From the NCBI RefSeq assembly GCF_023715225.1, contig NZ_JAMBNS010000001.1, positions 620,001 through 684,000 of the forward strand: 64,000 bases of DNA. The letters run 5' to 3'. Shown piece after piece: positions 30,360 to 40,541 of this stretch. The notes under the pieces were generated by a model. The model was not told where the DNA came from and made no database searches. It saw only the letters and a program-made list of their open reading frames with translations. The position numbers and the translations under genes are program-made. Within the stretch, counting starts at the first letter, position 1, and every line of letters starts with the position of its first letter. Origin of the DNA: Robertmurraya korlensis (GTDB lineage Bacteria > Bacillota > Bacilli > Bacillales > Cytobacillaceae).

Positions 30360-30380
30360 AAAGAGATAATAGTCACACAG

Positions 30381-30409
30381 TTGACATCGTTTGGTCAAAG
30401 TATTATATT
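30381..30409 (+). promoter_or_regulatory. SigA promoter of qcrABC
   Basis: TTGACA (30381-30386), 17-base spacer, TATATT (30404-30409), about 100 bases before qcrA. The -35 is part of an inverted repeat TTGAC-N8-GTCAA (30381-30398), a possible operator. Confidence 0.65.
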
Positions 30410-30509
30410 GACCTCGCTTACATCTTGATATATCATGGTTATGTCCTAGTTTTATAATGTGTTGAATTATGTCCGTTGGACTCAACTTCATAATAGAGGG
30501 GGGAAAAGT

Positions 30510-31016
30510 ATGAGCAAACATCGTGTTTCAAGACGTCAATTCTTAAACTACACTCTCACTGGTGTAGGCGGTTTCATGGCTGCTGGAATGCTTATGCCAA
30601 TGGTTCGCTTTGCTGTTGATCCAGTATTGAAAGCGAGTGCAAGTGGGGATTTTATTCCTACTCCGCAAAAAATCAGTGAAATTACTGAGGAACCAACTCG
30701 AGTTGACTTTTCATTTGAACAAAAAGATGCTTGGTACACTTCAGAAGTAACAAATACGGCATGGGTATACAAGGATGAAAATGGGGAGATCGTCGCTTTA
30801 TCACCCGTGTGTAAGCATTTAGGCTGTGTGGTTGACTGGAACACTGACAAAGCAAATCAAAATCGTTTTTATTGCCCTTGTCATGGTGGACTGTATGAAA
30901 AGGACGGGACGAACGTACCTGGTACACCACCGATTGCAAAACTTGATGTATATCCAACTCAAGAAAAAGATGGCTTCCTACTTTTAGGAAAAGCCAAGCC
31001 AAGAGAGGAGGCGTAA
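30510..31016 (+). CDS. qcrA: Menaquinol:cytochrome c reductase Rieske iron-sulfur subunit
   Basis: Rieske [2Fe-2S] subunit of the b6c-type complex that passes electrons from menaquinol to cytochrome c. The cluster motifs are CKHLGC (101-106; ligands C101, H103) and CPCHGG (122-127; ligands C122, H125), with C106 and C124 as the expected disulfide. The N-terminus SRRQFLNYTLTGVGGF has a twin-arginine-type signal anchor. ATG 30510 follows AGGGGGGAAAAG; 168 residues. qcrB starts three bases after the stop. Confidence 0.97.
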   Translation: MSKHRVSRRQFLNYTLTGVGGFMAAGMLMPMVRFAVDPVLKASASGDFIPTPQKISEITEEPTRVDFSFEQKDAWYTSEVTNTAWVYKDENGEIVALSPVCKHLGCVVDWNTDKANQNRFYCPCHGGLYEKDGTNVPGTPPIAKLDVYPTQEKDGFLLLGKAKPREEA

Positions 31017-31019
31017 TAG

Positions 31020-31694
31020 ATGTTAAACAAAATTTATGATTGGGTAGATGAACGTTTAGATATTACGCCTTTGTGGCGCGACATTGCTGACCATGAAGTT
31101 CCCGAGCATGTAAACCCTGCTCATCACTTTTCAGCGTTCGTGTACTGTTTTGGTGGTTTAACGTTCTTTGTTACTGTAATTCAAATTTTATCTGGTATGT
31201 TTCTAACAATGTATTATGTACCAGATATTAAAAATGCATGGGAATCTGTTTATTATCTTCAAAATGAAGTGGCATTTGGACAAATTGTTCGCGGCATGCA
31301 CCACTGGGGTGCTAGTCTTGTTATCGTTATGATGTTCTTACATACATTGCGAGTATTTTTCCAAGGTGCGTATAAAAAGCCTCGTGAATTGAACTGGATT
31401 GTCGGAGTATTAATTTTCTTCGTAATGCTCGGTTTAGGATTCACTGGATATTTATTACCATGGGATATGAAAGCTCTTTTTGCTACTAAGGTAGGGATAA
31501 AAATTGCTGAGTCAACACCACTTATCGGAGAACAAGTAAAGATCTTACTTGCTGGACACTCTGATATCGTTGGTGCGCAAACATTAACTCGTTTCTTTGC
31601 AATTCATGTATTCTTCTTACCTGGTGCTCTATTAGGATTAATGGGAGCTCACTTCTTAATGATTCGTAAGCAAGGTATCTCTGGTCCATTGTAA
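31020..31694 (+). CDS. qcrB: Menaquinol:cytochrome c reductase cytochrome b subunit
   Basis: Cytochrome b6-like subunit of 224 residues with four membrane helices. Two heme-ligand histidine pairs are visible: HHWGASLVIVMMFLH in the second helix and the H of FFAIHVFFLPG and GAHF in the fourth. PLGW-type and SGMFLTMYYVPD sequences are typical of the b6 type. It corresponds to the N-terminal half of mitochondrial cytochrome b; subunit IV is fused to QcrC. Confidence 0.97.
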   Translation: MLNKIYDWVDERLDITPLWRDIADHEVPEHVNPAHHFSAFVYCFGGLTFFVTVIQILSGMFLTMYYVPDIKNAWESVYYLQNEVAFGQIVRGMHHWGASLVIVMMFLHTLRVFFQGAYKKPRELNWIVGVLIFFVMLGLGFTGYLLPWDMKALFATKVGIKIAESTPLIGEQVKILLAGHSDIVGAQTLTRFFAIHVFFLPGALLGLMGAHFLMIRKQGISGPL

Positions 31695-31747
31695 AATCTA
31701 ATGTAATCTATTGAAAGAGTTTGATAAAAAAGGAGGGGGATTGTTGT

Positions 31748-32515
31748 ATGCATCGTGGAAAAGGTATGAAGTTCGTAGGTGATTCTCGTGTACCTGCAGA
31801 ACGCAAACCGAATATTCCGAAAGACTATTCGGAATTTCCTGGCAAAACGGAAGCATTCTGGCCTAACTTCCTTCTCAAAGAATGGATGGTAGGGGCAGTT
31901 TTCCTTATTGGATATTTATGTTTAACTATTGCTCATCCATCTCCTTTAGAGAAAATGGCTGATCCAACAGATACGGCATATATTCCACTGCCAGACTGGT
32001 ATTTCTTATTCTTATACCAATTGTTAAAGTATAGCTATGCTTCGGGACCATACAATGCTATTGGGGCATTTATTATTCCTGGACTAGCATTTGGTGGGTT
32101 ATTGTTAGCACCTTTTATCGACCGTGGACCTGAGCGTCGTCCTTCTAAGCGTCCATTGGCAACTGGCTTTATGTTATTAGCTCTTGCAGCTATTACATTC
32201 TTAACTTGGGAATCTGTTGCAACACATGACTGGGAAGCTGCTAAAGCTCAAGGTCAAATTGTTGCTGAGGTTGAGTTTGATCAAGAGTCTGATGGCTATA
32301 AGCTTCTGGATCAAAATGGCTGCCTAGCATGTCATGGTGGTGATCTTGAAGGGGGAGGCCCAAACCCAGCTTTAGTTGGTAATGAATTAACTGCTGATGA
32401 AGTTAAGGATATTGCTAAAAATGGTAGAGGCTCCATGCCTGCTGGTATATTCAAAGGAACGGATGAAGAGTTAGAAGTTCTTGCAGAGTTTGTCTCTTCT
32501 CTTAAAAGTGAATAA
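31748..32515 (+). CDS. qcrC: Menaquinol:cytochrome c reductase cytochrome b/c subunit
   Basis: Fusion of a subunit IV-like membrane domain (about 1-155, with PDWYFLFLYQLLKY) and a C-terminal cytochrome c domain (about 175-255) with the heme motif CLACH at 192-196 and a Met ligand in GSMPAG. This fusion is the hallmark of the Bacillus b6c complex. ATG 31748 follows AGGAGGGGG; 255 residues. A strong terminator ends the operon. Confidence 0.97.
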   Translation: MHRGKGMKFVGDSRVPAERKPNIPKDYSEFPGKTEAFWPNFLLKEWMVGAVFLIGYLCLTIAHPSPLEKMADPTDTAYIPLPDWYFLFLYQLLKYSYASGPYNAIGAFIIPGLAFGGLLLAPFIDRGPERRPSKRPLATGFMLLALAAITFLTWESVATHDWEAAKAQGQIVAEVEFDQESDGYKLLDQNGCLACHGGDLEGGGPNPALVGNELTADEVKDIAKNGRGSMPAGIFKGTDEELEVLAEFVSSLKSE

Positions 32516-32522
32516 TAATTAG

Positions 32523-32551
32523 AGCTGGCATAGTGTATGCCAGCTTTTTTC
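32523..32551 (+). terminator. Terminator of qcrABC
   Basis: Arms AGCTGGCAT (32523-32531) and ATGCCAGCT (32537-32545), then a T run. Confidence 0.9.
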
Positions 32552-32573
32552 AAATGATAGCGAGGTGTGAAGG

Positions 32574-33170
32574 GTGAAGTGGATTTACTTTTTTTTAACC
32601 AATCGAATGATTCTTTGGCTCTTACTCGTGATAAATGTTCTTGGAACCATCTATGCTTATTATTGGTATCGATATCAGCTAGCAGAAACACCACCGATTT
32701 TTTTAGTATTTGTTCCGGACAGTCCAACAGCATGTTTATTTTTTGTTTTTGTTTTAGTGGCCTTTATACTCGGTAGAAATTGGCCTTTATTTGAGGCGTT
32801 AGCTATGGTGACCTTGTTTAAGTATGGAATATGGGCTGTTGTAATGAACTATCTTGTTTTAGTTGTTTCAGGAGAGTTAGATATGATTGGTTATATGCTC
32901 ATGCTTTCGCATGGGGCAATGGCTTTGCAGGGGTTATTATATGCGCCTTTTTACCGATTTAAAGCGTGGCATTTAATTGTAACTGGTATTTGGACATTAC
33001 ATAATGATGTGATTGATTATGTGTTTAAAATGTTACCGAGATATCATATGCTTGATGATTATATTTCTCAAATTGGTTATTTTACCTTTTGGTTAAGTAT
33101 TGTATCTTTAATGCTTGCTTATTGGTTTGTAGTAAGAGCAAACAGTAAGAAGATGGAACTTACATTTTGA
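32574..33170 (+). CDS. ypjA: Membrane protein YpjA (DUF1405)
   Basis: A 198-residue integral membrane protein with about six helices, starting MKWIYFFLTNRMILW at GTG 32574, eight bases from GAGGTGTGAAGGG. It matches YpjA of B. subtilis by position after qcrC and by its NxxGT...YWYRYQL segment. The function is unknown. Confidence 0.85.
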   Translation: MKWIYFFLTNRMILWLLLVINVLGTIYAYYWYRYQLAETPPIFLVFVPDSPTACLFFVFVLVAFILGRNWPLFEALAMVTLFKYGIWAVVMNYLVLVVSGELDMIGYMLMLSHGAMALQGLLYAPFYRFKAWHLIVTGIWTLHNDVIDYVFKMLPRYHMLDDYISQIGYFTFWLSIVSLMLAYWFVVRANSKKMELTF

Positions 33171-33249
33171 TCCTGTGTATTAAATAATTTCTGGTCTAAC
33201 CTTGTCCTCCCGTACATAACATTTAATAGTATAAAGAGGGGGGACAAGT

Positions 33250-34044
33250 ATGAGGCCAAGAGTTGTTATATTTATATGTATTTTGATTCTACTATTTCCT
33301 ATAACGATACATGCAGATGAAACGTCGCCTATCGATAAGCTAAACTCAATCTCTGATGAGGCCTTACAAATGGTGAGATCATCTCGATATGATGATGCAC
33401 ATAAGCTTCTTTTATATTTTTCTGAAGAATTCATTAGCATGGACCAAAGACCGTTTTCTATGGATGAATTACGAATTGTAACAGTCGCACATAATGAGGC
33501 GTTAGAGGCAACAGCCAATGATTCATTGGAACATTCGGAGGTCGTAAATAAAGTAACCAAGTTCCGCCTAGTGATGGACGCCATTAATACAAGTCATCAA
33601 CCTCTTTGGACGGAGATGGAAGGACAGGTGCTCATGGTATTTGGTGGCGTAAAAGAAGCGGTCAAAAGTGGGCATACAGAGAGGTTTCATGAGCAATTAA
33701 ACTCTTTCCTGTCTTTATATCAAATGATATACCCTAGTTTAAAACTTGATATTAGATCAGAGAAAGTCCAAAGACTTGATACAAAAATCAATTATATTGA
33801 TCATTATCGACCAAAAATACTTTCAGAGGAAAGTAGCATGAAAGATTTAGATTCGATAGAAAGTGATTTAAAGAGTATCTTTGAGGGAATGACTGAAGAT
33901 GAAGCGGATCCTTCTCTTTGGTGGGTTATTTTTACAACAGGCAGTATTATTGTTGCAACTTTATCATATGTAGGGTTTAGAAAATATGCCGGTGAAAAAA
34001 ACCAGAGGCGGGAACAAAACCGCTCAAGAGAGCTAAAAGATTGA
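33250..34044 (+). CDS. ypjB: Sporulation protein YpjB
   Basis: A 264-residue protein with an N-terminal signal or anchor (RVVIFICILILLFPITIHA, cleavage probably after HADE), a helical exported domain, and a C-terminal membrane segment (about 222-242) followed by a basic tail. YpjB is annotated as a sporulation protein in Bacillus. ATG 33250 follows AGAGGGGGGAC. The stop codon lies inside the -35 of the next gene's promoter. Confidence 0.85.
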   Translation: MRPRVVIFICILILLFPITIHADETSPIDKLNSISDEALQMVRSSRYDDAHKLLLYFSEEFISMDQRPFSMDELRIVTVAHNEALEATANDSLEHSEVVNKVTKFRLVMDAINTSHQPLWTEMEGQVLMVFGGVKEAVKSGHTERFHEQLNSFLSLYQMIYPSLKLDIRSEKVQRLDTKINYIDHYRPKILSEESSMKDLDSIESDLKSIFEGMTEDEADPSLWWVIFTTGSIIVATLSYVGFRKYAGEKNQRREQNRSRELKD

Positions 34045-34069
34045 CATCAATTGTTGTCAATAATAAAAT
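34041..34069 (+). promoter_or_regulatory. SigA promoter of the zinc metallopeptidase gene
   Basis: TTGACA (34041-34046), 17-base spacer, TAAAAT (34064-34069). TTGACA-N8-TGTCAA (34041-34060) forms an inverted repeat over the -35. The promoter overlaps the ypjB stop codon. Confidence 0.65.
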
Positions 34070-34104
34070 TGGGGTAACAACTTGTTTTAAATTGGAGGAA
34101 CATA

Positions 34105-34785
34105 ATGACAACCCTTATTTACTTTGCTTTAATTATTTTGGTTCCACTCTGGGCTCAATTTAAAGTGAAGAGTGCTTACGCAAAATACTCTAAAGTAGCT
34201 TCTTCGTCCCATATCCGTGGAGCAGAGGTTGCTCGTAAAATCTTAGATGCCAATGGTTTATATCATGTAGGTGTAGAGGAAACTCGAGGACATTTAACCG
34301 ATCATTATGATCCAAGAGTAAAAACAGTAAGACTTTCTTCAGAGAATTATCACGGTCACTCTGTTGCTGCTGCTGCGATTGCTGCACACGAAGTTGGACA
34401 CGCGATTCAAGACGATCAGAATTATGCGTTCTTACGCTTTAGACATGCATTGGTTCCTGTTGCCAACTTAGGTTCAAATCTATCTTGGATATTGATTATG
34501 GTGGGTATTTTTGCTCAAATTAGTGGATTACTTTTACTAGGAATTGTCTTCATGGCTGCAGCTGTTGTTTTTCAAGTGGTTACTTTGCCAGTAGAATTCA
34601 ATGCTTCGAACCGTGCAATGGACCAAGTGGTTTCAATGGGGATCATTCGTAATGATGAGGAAAGAGAGACAAAGCGCGTGCTAGATGCAGCGGCATTAAC
34701 GTATGTTGCAGCAGCAGCAGTAGCTGTTCTTGAGCTAGTTCGTTTAGTCTTGATATATACAGGTATGGCAAGAAGTGAAGATTAA
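34105..34785 (+). CDS. Zinc metallopeptidase, YugP type
   Basis: A 226-residue membrane peptidase of the neutral zinc peptidase family (Zn_peptidase_2, YugP-like). The zinc site HEVGHAIQ is at about residues 94-101; an N-terminal helix and two to three C-terminal helices flank it. Conserved VEFNASNRAM follows. In B. subtilis the homologue yugP lies elsewhere, so its place between ypjB and ypjC differs. ATG 34105 follows TTGGAGGAA. The substrate is unknown. Confidence 0.88.
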   Translation: MTTLIYFALIILVPLWAQFKVKSAYAKYSKVASSSHIRGAEVARKILDANGLYHVGVEETRGHLTDHYDPRVKTVRLSSENYHGHSVAAAAIAAHEVGHAIQDDQNYAFLRFRHALVPVANLGSNLSWILIMVGIFAQISGLLLLGIVFMAAAVVFQVVTLPVEFNASNRAMDQVVSMGIIRNDEERETKRVLDAAALTYVAAAAVAVLELVRLVLIYTGMARSED

Positions 34786-34786
34786 A

Positions 34787-34814
34787 CAAAAAAACAGCCT
34801 ATAGGCTGTTTTTT
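34787..34814. terminator. Bidirectional terminator between metallopeptidase gene and ypjC
   Basis: Palindrome AACAGCCTA/TAGGCTGTT (34793-34810) with an A run before and a T run after, serving both convergent genes. Confidence 0.85.
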
Positions 34815-35686
34815 TAATGCTCGATGGGGCGTTTGTTTTCATCTAAAGTGAATCCCTCTCCCAGTACATCATGCACCACTGAAACGGAAACGAAAGCGTG
34901 AGGGTCTACTGAAGTAATGACTCGCTTTAATAAGACGATCTCGTTTCGACCAACAACACAATAGAGAACTTCTTTTTCTTGCTTAGAATAAGAACCATGG
35001 CCTTTAAGAACGGTAACACCACGCTCCATTTCAATCATTATCTTGTCTGCAATTTCTTGGTTTTTCTCAGAAATAATGATGGCCCCTCTAGCAGAATAAG
35101 CCCCTTCTTGCATGAAATCAATAACTCTAGCACCAACAAATACGGCAACAAGAGTATACATTGCTTCTTGGTAGGTTAAGTAGAAAATCAGGGATAGTGT
35201 AATAACCACCACATCAAATAAAAACATCGTCTTCCCCATGCTCCAGCCAATGTATTTATGGACAAGACGCGCAATAATATCCACGCCACCAGTCGTTCCA
35301 CCGAAGCGAAAAATAATTCCTAGACCCACACCGATAAACACACCAGCAAACAGTGCAGCAAGAGTTAAGTCGTCTTTAAGTGGCATATTGATTTGGTATC
35401 GTTGAAATATCCATAAAAACACAGAGACTGCAAGTGTACCTATAAGTGTATAAAAAAACACATTTCTTCCTAATAATCGCCAACCAATAATAAATAAAGG
35501 AATATTTAAGAGGAGATTTGTATAGGAAGGATCTAAATTAAATAAAAAGTAAAGTAATAAGGTTATACCTGTAAAACCACCTTCAGCTAGATTGTTTTGC
35601 ATATTAAAATGAACAATACCGAAAGAAAAGATTGCGGAACCAAGTAGAATAAAAAAGATATTCTTTAGCTTAAGCGTAAAAAGCAT
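34814..35686 (-). CDS. ypjC: YitT family membrane protein YpjC
   Basis: A 290-residue protein with an N-terminal YitT/DUF161 membrane domain (five to six helices; GGFTGITLLLYFLF, RFGGTTGGVDIIARLVHKY) and a C-terminal soluble DUF2179 domain (about 210-285; HGSYSKQEKEVLYCVVGRNE). Transport or sensing roles have been proposed for the family but no substrate is established. The start is at 35686 with GTGAGGTC upstream on the minus strand. It is transcribed against the flow of its neighbours, as in B. subtilis. Confidence 0.9.
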   Translation of the reverse strand: MLFTLKLKNIFFILLGSAIFSFGIVHFNMQNNLAEGGFTGITLLLYFLFNLDPSYTNLLLNIPLFIIGWRLLGRNVFFYTLIGTLAVSVFLWIFQRYQINMPLKDDLTLAALFAGVFIGVGLGIIFRFGGTTGGVDIIARLVHKYIGWSMGKTMFLFDVVVITLSLIFYLTYQEAMYTLVAVFVGARVIDFMQEGAYSARGAIIISEKNQEIADKIMIEMERGVTVLKGHGSYSKQEKEVLYCVVGRNEIVLLKRVITSVDPHAFVSVSVVHDVLGEGFTLDENKRPIEH

Positions 35687-35913
35687 GCAGTTGACCTCAC
35701 TTTATAAACGGAAATTTTTAGCTATTTCTATTAGTGCGTTTCTAATTATAAGGGAAATCAAAGTTTAAACGCAATATCATAGCTGTTCTTCATTAGAATC
35801 TGATGGAGAGAACCCTATCAAAATATTTGTAAATAGTGGTCCTTTTAGCTAACATTGTAATAATAGGTGTAGAGAAAAATGGCTGCACACGATATGATAT
35901 GAGGTGAATACCT

Positions 35914-36258
35914 TTGGAAAACAGTAATAAGACAATGAAGCAATTGCAAGAAGAGGTAGATACATACATTGGCCAGTTTAAAGAAGGCTATTTTAGTCCA
36001 CTTGCTATGCTTGCAAGAATGACTGAAGAGCTTGGTGAACTAGCTCGAGAAGTGAATCATTATTATGGTGAGAAACCAAAGAAGGCAACTGAGAAGGAAA
36101 ATACCATTGAAGAAGAACTTGGAGACATGTTATTTGTTCTCATTTGCTTTGCTAATTCACTCAATATTGATTTAGAAGAAGCCCATAACCGTGTAATGGA
36201 AAAGTTTAATACACGAGATAAAAATCGATGGACAAGAATTGAAACGGAAGGGGAATAA
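35914..36258 (+). CDS. ypjD: MazG-like nucleotide pyrophosphohydrolase YpjD
   Basis: A 114-residue all-alpha NTP pyrophosphatase of the MazG/RS21-C6 type. The metal-binding signature is [12 protein letters not shown] and [16 protein letters not shown] (ExxE...ExxD). TTG 35914 follows GAGGTGAATA. It begins the tight operon ypjD-dapB-mgsA-bshB1-bshA-cca-birA. Confidence 0.9.
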   Translation: MENSNKTMKQLQEEVDTYIGQFKEGYFSPLAMLARMTEELGELAREVNHYYGEKPKKATEKENTIEEELGDMLFVLICFANSLNIDLEEAHNRVMEKFNTRDKNRWTRIETEGE

Positions 36259-36260
36259 TT

Positions 36261-37058
36261 GTGGAAAAGATTAAAGTAGTAGTTGCAGGACCTCGTGGGA
36301 GAATGGGTTCAGAGGCAGTAAAGCTTGTTATGAATACTGAGGAATATGAGCTTGTTGGAGCACTTGACTATAAGAATAATGGATTGAAGCTTAGTGATAT
36401 TGGTTTTCCCTCTGTGGATGCACCTATATTTACAGAAATTGAAGACTGTTTCAATACAGTTAAACCTGATGTTTTAATTGATTTAACAACACCTGAATTT
36501 GGAATGTACCATGCAAAAACGGCTCTTCTACATGGGGTTAGACCGGTTGTTGGTACGACCGGTTTCTCTGATGATAACTTAAAAGAACTAGAACGTCTTT
36601 GTGATGACCATAAAAGAGGATGCATTATAGCGCCAAACTTTGCGCTAGGGGCTGTATTAATGATGAAATTTGCCCGTCTAGCAGGTAGATACTTTCAAGA
36701 TGTTGAGATTATCGAGTTACACCATGACCAAAAACTAGATGCACCATCGGGAACGGCTTTGAAAACGGCCCAAATGATCGCAGAAGTAAGGGATCATAAA
36801 GAGCAAGGGCATCCAACCGAAACAGAAACGTTGGCTGGTGCTAGAGGAGCAAATTTTGAAGGGATGCGTATTCATTCTGTTCGTCTACCTGGCTTAATTG
36901 CTCATCAAGAGGTCATGTTTGGGTCATCAGGTCAAACCCTTTCTATTCGCCATGACTCATATAATCGGGAGTCGTTTATGTCAGGTGTAAAGCTGGCAGT
37001 TGACTCAGTGATGAAGCTGAATGTGTTTGTTTATGGTTTAGAAAATATAATCGAATAA
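36261..37058 (+). CDS. dapB: 4-hydroxy-tetrahydrodipicolinate reductase
   Basis: NAD(P)H-dependent step of the lysine/diaminopimelate pathway; its substrate branch also feeds spore dipicolinate. The nucleotide-binding motif is [10 protein letters not shown] (about 10-19), and the active-site block is [19 protein letters not shown] with the His-His and Lys residues. GTG 36261, two bases after ypjD; 265 residues. Confidence 0.96.
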   Translation: MEKIKVVVAGPRGRMGSEAVKLVMNTEEYELVGALDYKNNGLKLSDIGFPSVDAPIFTEIEDCFNTVKPDVLIDLTTPEFGMYHAKTALLHGVRPVVGTTGFSDDNLKELERLCDDHKRGCIIAPNFALGAVLMMKFARLAGRYFQDVEIIELHHDQKLDAPSGTALKTAQMIAEVRDHKEQGHPTETETLAGARGANFEGMRIHSVRLPGLIAHQEVMFGSSGQTLSIRHDSYNRESFMSGVKLAVDSVMKLNVFVYGLENIIE

Positions 37059-37075
37059 CTAGGAGGGGAATTATC

Positions 37076-37498
37076 TTGAACATTGCCTTAATTGCTCATG
37101 ATAATAAAAAGGATGAGTTAGTACGTTTTGCCATCGCCTATAAGGATATTTTCAAAGATCATGCCTTGTTTGCAACCGGTACAACTGGCCTAAGAATTAT
37201 GGAAGCAACAGGATTGTCGATTCAGCGATTTCAGTCAGGACCACTTGGTGGAGACCAAGAGATCGGAGCAATGATCGCTAAAAATTCAATGGATATGGTG
37301 TTTTTCTTTAGAGATCCTCTTACGGCACAACCTCATGAACCGGATGTGACCGCGTTAGTACGCCTCTGTGATGTGTACGCGATTCCGTTAGCTACTAATA
37401 TGGGGACGGCGGAAGTACTAATAAAAGGACTCGAGCGTGGTGATCTTGCCTGGAGAGACATCATTCATCAAAAGCAAGGTGAGGGCAATGACAAATAA
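37076..37498 (+). CDS. mgsA: Methylglyoxal synthase
   Basis: Converts dihydroxyacetone phosphate to methylglyoxal, an overflow route that releases phosphate. Catalytic and phosphate-binding motifs are [19 protein letters not shown] and [15 protein letters not shown]. 140 residues from TTG 37076, with AGGAGGGG before it. It overlaps bshB1 by 11 bases; bacillithiol made by the next genes helps to detoxify methylglyoxal, which gives a logical pairing. Confidence 0.96.
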   Translation: MNIALIAHDNKKDELVRFAIAYKDIFKDHALFATGTTGLRIMEATGLSIQRFQSGPLGGDQEIGAMIAKNSMDMVFFFRDPLTAQPHEPDVTALVRLCDVYAIPLATNMGTAEVLIKGLERGDLAWRDIIHQKQGEGNDK

Positions 37499-38195
37499 TA
37501 TACATATCCTATCCTTTGGAGCACACGCTGATGATGTGGAAATTGGCATGGGTGGAACCATTGCGAAATACACCTCTGAAGGGAAAACGGTGGTAATTTG
37601 TGATTTAACAAAAGCTGAGCTATCAAGTAACGGAACAGTAGAACTTCGCCAAGAAGAAGCGATGAAAGCAGCTCATATTCTCGGTATAAAAGAACGAATT
37701 ACATTAAATCTTCCTGATCGAGGATTATTATTAACAGAGAAAGCGATTCGTCAAGCCGCACATATCATTCGGAAGTATCGACCGGAGATCGTTTTTGTTC
37801 CTTATGAAAAAGATCGTCACCCTGATCATGGAAACTGCGCCAGAATTGTGGAAGAAGCCTTTTTTTCTGCCGGAATTCAAAAGTTTCAGACAGGGTTTGA
37901 TGATAGGGCCTACCGTCCTAAGCAGCTTTACTACTATATGATTAACGGATTTTCTACTCCTGATTTCGTAATCGATGTGTCGAATATGTATGAAAGGAAA
38001 ATAGAAAGTTTAGAGGCATATAAAAGTCAGTTTACAAAGCAAGCGGATAGTGTAGACACACCGCTTACGAATAATTATATTCCGGCTTTGGAGGCAAGGG
38101 AGCGTTTATTTGGTAAAGAAGTTGGAACTAATTACGCAGAAGGTTTTAAAGTAAGAGCTCCGATTCTACTCAATCGTGATTTACTAGGAGAATAA
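37488..38195 (+). CDS. bshB1: Bacillithiol biosynthesis deacetylase BshB1
   Basis: Zinc-dependent deacetylase that removes acetate from GlcNAc-malate, the second step of bacillithiol synthesis. PIG-L family signatures are [13 protein letters not shown] (about 9-21, AHADD zinc motif) and PDHG (HPDHGN). ATG 37488 lies within the end of mgsA after AAGGTGAGGG, giving 235 residues as in B. subtilis; an upstream extension in the same frame would deeply overlap mgsA. Confidence 0.95.
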   Translation: MTNNIHILSFGAHADDVEIGMGGTIAKYTSEGKTVVICDLTKAELSSNGTVELRQEEAMKAAHILGIKERITLNLPDRGLLLTEKAIRQAAHIIRKYRPEIVFVPYEKDRHPDHGNCARIVEEAFFSAGIQKFQTGFDDRAYRPKQLYYYMINGFSTPDFVIDVSNMYERKIESLEAYKSQFTKQADSVDTPLTNNYIPALEARERLFGKEVGTNYAEGFKVRAPILLNRDLLGE

Positions 38196-38197
38196 CA

Positions 38198-39358
38198 ATG
38201 AATAAAAAAATGAAAATAGGTATTACCTGTTATCCAACAGTAGGAGGCTCGGGTGTCATTGCTACCGAGCTTGGGAAAATGTTGGCTGAAAATGGGCATG
38301 AAATTCATTTCATATCTTCGAGCCTCCCATTTCGATTAAATAGGATGTACCATAATGTGTATTACCATCAGGTAGAGGTAAATCAATACTCAGTCTTTCA
38401 ATATCCGCCCTATGATATTGCTCTAGCAAGTAAAATGGCGGAGGTTATCAACCGTGAAGAGTTGGACCTTCTTCATGTCCATTATGCGATACCGCATGCG
38501 GTTTGTGCTATTTTAGCAAAGCAAATGAGTGGAAGAGATGTAAAGATTGTAACCACACTACACGGTACCGATATTACTGTTTTGGGGTATGATCCTTCAT
38601 TAACGGATGCTATTCGATTTGGAATTGAAAAGTCAGATATTGTTACCGCTGTGTCTAAATCCTTAATTAGTCAGACGTACGACCTGATAAATCCTGATAA
38701 GACAATCGAAACGGTTTATAACTTTATTGATGAACGAGTGTATAATAGGTCAGACTCCTCTCATTTAAAAGACGAGTATGGAATACTGCCGGAAGAAAAA
38801 GTAATCATTCATGTATCTAATTTTAGACCAGTAAAAAGGGTCCAGGATGTTGTTCGTACATTTGAGAAGATTACAAAAGGAATTCCAGCTAAGCTCTTGC
38901 TTGTTGGCGACGGACCAGAAATGACAGTCGTTTGTAAACTAGTTAAAAAGCTAAATATCGGAGATAAAGTGCTGTTTCTAGGAAAACAAGATAATGTAGA
39001 GGAGCTATATTCCATTAGTGACCTCATGCTGTTATTATCTGAAAAAGAAAGCTTTGGATTAGTTGCATTAGAAGCTATGGCTTGCGGTGTTCCATGTATC
39101 GGAACGAATGTAGGAGGCATCCCTGAAGTGATCGACCATGGTCAAAGTGGCTATATTTGTGAACTTGGAGACATTGAGGATATGTCTGATAAAGCAATTA
39201 ATCTTTTACGAAATTCAGCGAAGCATCAGCAATTCTCAGAAGCTTCTGTTAAGCTGGTAAGAGAAAAATTTCAAGCGACGACAATCGTTAAGCAATACGA
39301 AGACTTATATAAAAGTTTATTGCAAAGCGGTGAACAAACATATGAAAGAACCATTTAA
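38198..39358 (+). CDS. bshA: N-acetyl-alpha-D-glucosaminyl L-malate synthase BshA
   Basis: GT-B (GT4 family) glycosyltransferase joining GlcNAc from UDP-GlcNAc to L-malate, the first bacillithiol step. The N-terminal [19 protein letters not shown] and the C-terminal [19 protein letters not shown] (EX7E donor-binding motif) are clear. 386 residues. It starts two bases after bshB1 and overlaps cca by 17 bases. Confidence 0.96.
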   Translation: MNKKMKIGITCYPTVGGSGVIATELGKMLAENGHEIHFISSSLPFRLNRMYHNVYYHQVEVNQYSVFQYPPYDIALASKMAEVINREELDLLHVHYAIPHAVCAILAKQMSGRDVKIVTTLHGTDITVLGYDPSLTDAIRFGIEKSDIVTAVSKSLISQTYDLINPDKTIETVYNFIDERVYNRSDSSHLKDEYGILPEEKVIIHVSNFRPVKRVQDVVRTFEKITKGIPAKLLLVGDGPEMTVVCKLVKKLNIGDKVLFLGKQDNVEELYSISDLMLLLSEKESFGLVALEAMACGVPCIGTNVGGIPEVIDHGQSGYICELGDIEDMSDKAINLLRNSAKHQQFSEASVKLVREKFQATTIVKQYEDLYKSLLQSGEQTYERTI

Positions 39359-40541
39359 GTCAGCGATTCCAGTCCTTGAGTTAATTGAAAAAGCAGGATT
39401 TAAGGCCTACTTTGTGGGAGGCTCCGTAAGAGATTATTTACTTGGATTTCCAATCAATGATATTGATATTGCATCTTCTGCGACACCAAGTGAAATTAAA
39501 GAGATTTTTCCAAGAACAATTGACCTTGGGATTGAACATGGTACGGTCATGGTCCTATACAATACCCATTCATATGAAATCACCACCTTTCGTTCTGAGT
39601 CTGATTATATAGATTATCGAAGGCCGAGTTCTGTAACTTTTATTCGATCCATTGAAGAAGACCTTGCAAGGCGTGATTTTACGATGAATGCTGTGGCAAT
39701 GAATCGTTTTGGGGAGATTTTAGATCCTTTTGGAGGAAAAATAGATATCGAAGCTAAAACGATACGTACCGTAGGAAAGGCAAGTGAGCGCTTTTCGGAA
39801 GATGCATTACGCATGCTACGAGGAATCAGGTTTGTAAGCAAGCTTTCTTTTGTATTAGATCCTGATACATACCAAGGAATAAAGGATCATAAACACTTAC
39901 TTTCACATATTGCAGTTGAAAGAATTGCAGCCGAATTAGATAAACTGCTTAGTGGTGCTCATACGGCTCAAGGAATTCAATTGTTAATTGAAACAGACAT
40001 ACATAAATACATACCGGGTTTACTCGATAAAAAAGCAGCATTGTTGCAGCTATCCCAACTGCCGATTCAATCATTATCCATTGATGAAAAATGGGCTTTA
40101 TTTTCTCTTTTCATACAAAAAGGTGAAAAAGAAGTTAAACAATTTTTTAGCGGATTAAGATTCTCAAATAAAAGGGTTCAACAGATTGTTTATTTGTCGA
40201 AATGGTTGAGTGAACGCTCAAAAAATAACTGGTCAATCGAGTCGGTATATGCTTCTGGAAAAGAGACAGCGCTTCAAGTGGAGAAGGTTTACCAAGCTTA
40301 CCAAAGGAAGGTTGATTCTCTTGCATTTGACAGCCTCCAGAAAATTATTGAAGCTCTGCCTATTCATTCTCTAGCGGATGTAAAAGTTTCAGGGTCAGAC
40401 CTAATTGAATGGAAACAGAAAAATGCAGGGCCATGGGTGAAGGATGTATTAAGGGAAATTGAAACAGAAATTCTACATGGTAGACTTGATAATAATAATG
40501 AGGTTATAAAAGAGTGGGTGACAAAATGCAGTCTGAATTAA
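39342..40541 (+). CDS. cca: CCA tRNA nucleotidyltransferase
   Basis: Adds or repairs the 3' CCA end of tRNA. Class II nucleotidyltransferase: [10 protein letters not shown] (flexible loop after GG), [10 protein letters not shown] (catalytic DxD), [11 protein letters not shown] and [15 protein letters not shown] 39342 is chosen, with AAGCGGTGA upstream (399 residues); the in-frame GTG 39330 is inside that site. It overlaps bshA and birA at its two ends. Confidence 0.95.
   Translation: MKEPFKSAIPVLELIEKAGFKAYFVGGSVRDYLLGFPINDIDIASSATPSEIKEIFPRTIDLGIEHGTVMVLYNTHSYEITTFRSESDYIDYRRPSSVTFIRSIEEDLARRDFTMNAVAMNRFGEILDPFGGKIDIEAKTIRTVGKASERFSEDALRMLRGIRFVSKLSFVLDPDTYQGIKDHKHLLSHIAVERIAAELDKLLSGAHTAQGIQLLIETDIHKYIPGLLDKKAALLQLSQLPIQSLSIDEKWALFSLFIQKGEKEVKQFFSGLRFSNKRVQQIVYLSKWLSERSKNNWSIESVYASGKETALQVEKVYQAYQRKVDSLAFDSLQKIIEALPIHSLADVKVSGSDLIEWKQKNAGPWVKDVLREIETEILHGRLDNNNEVIKEWVTKCSLN

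Noticed and set aside
32567-32776. A 69-codon frame overlapping the start of ypjA
   Set aside because: ypjA in the other frame matches the known family and continues as a membrane protein; this frame has no support.
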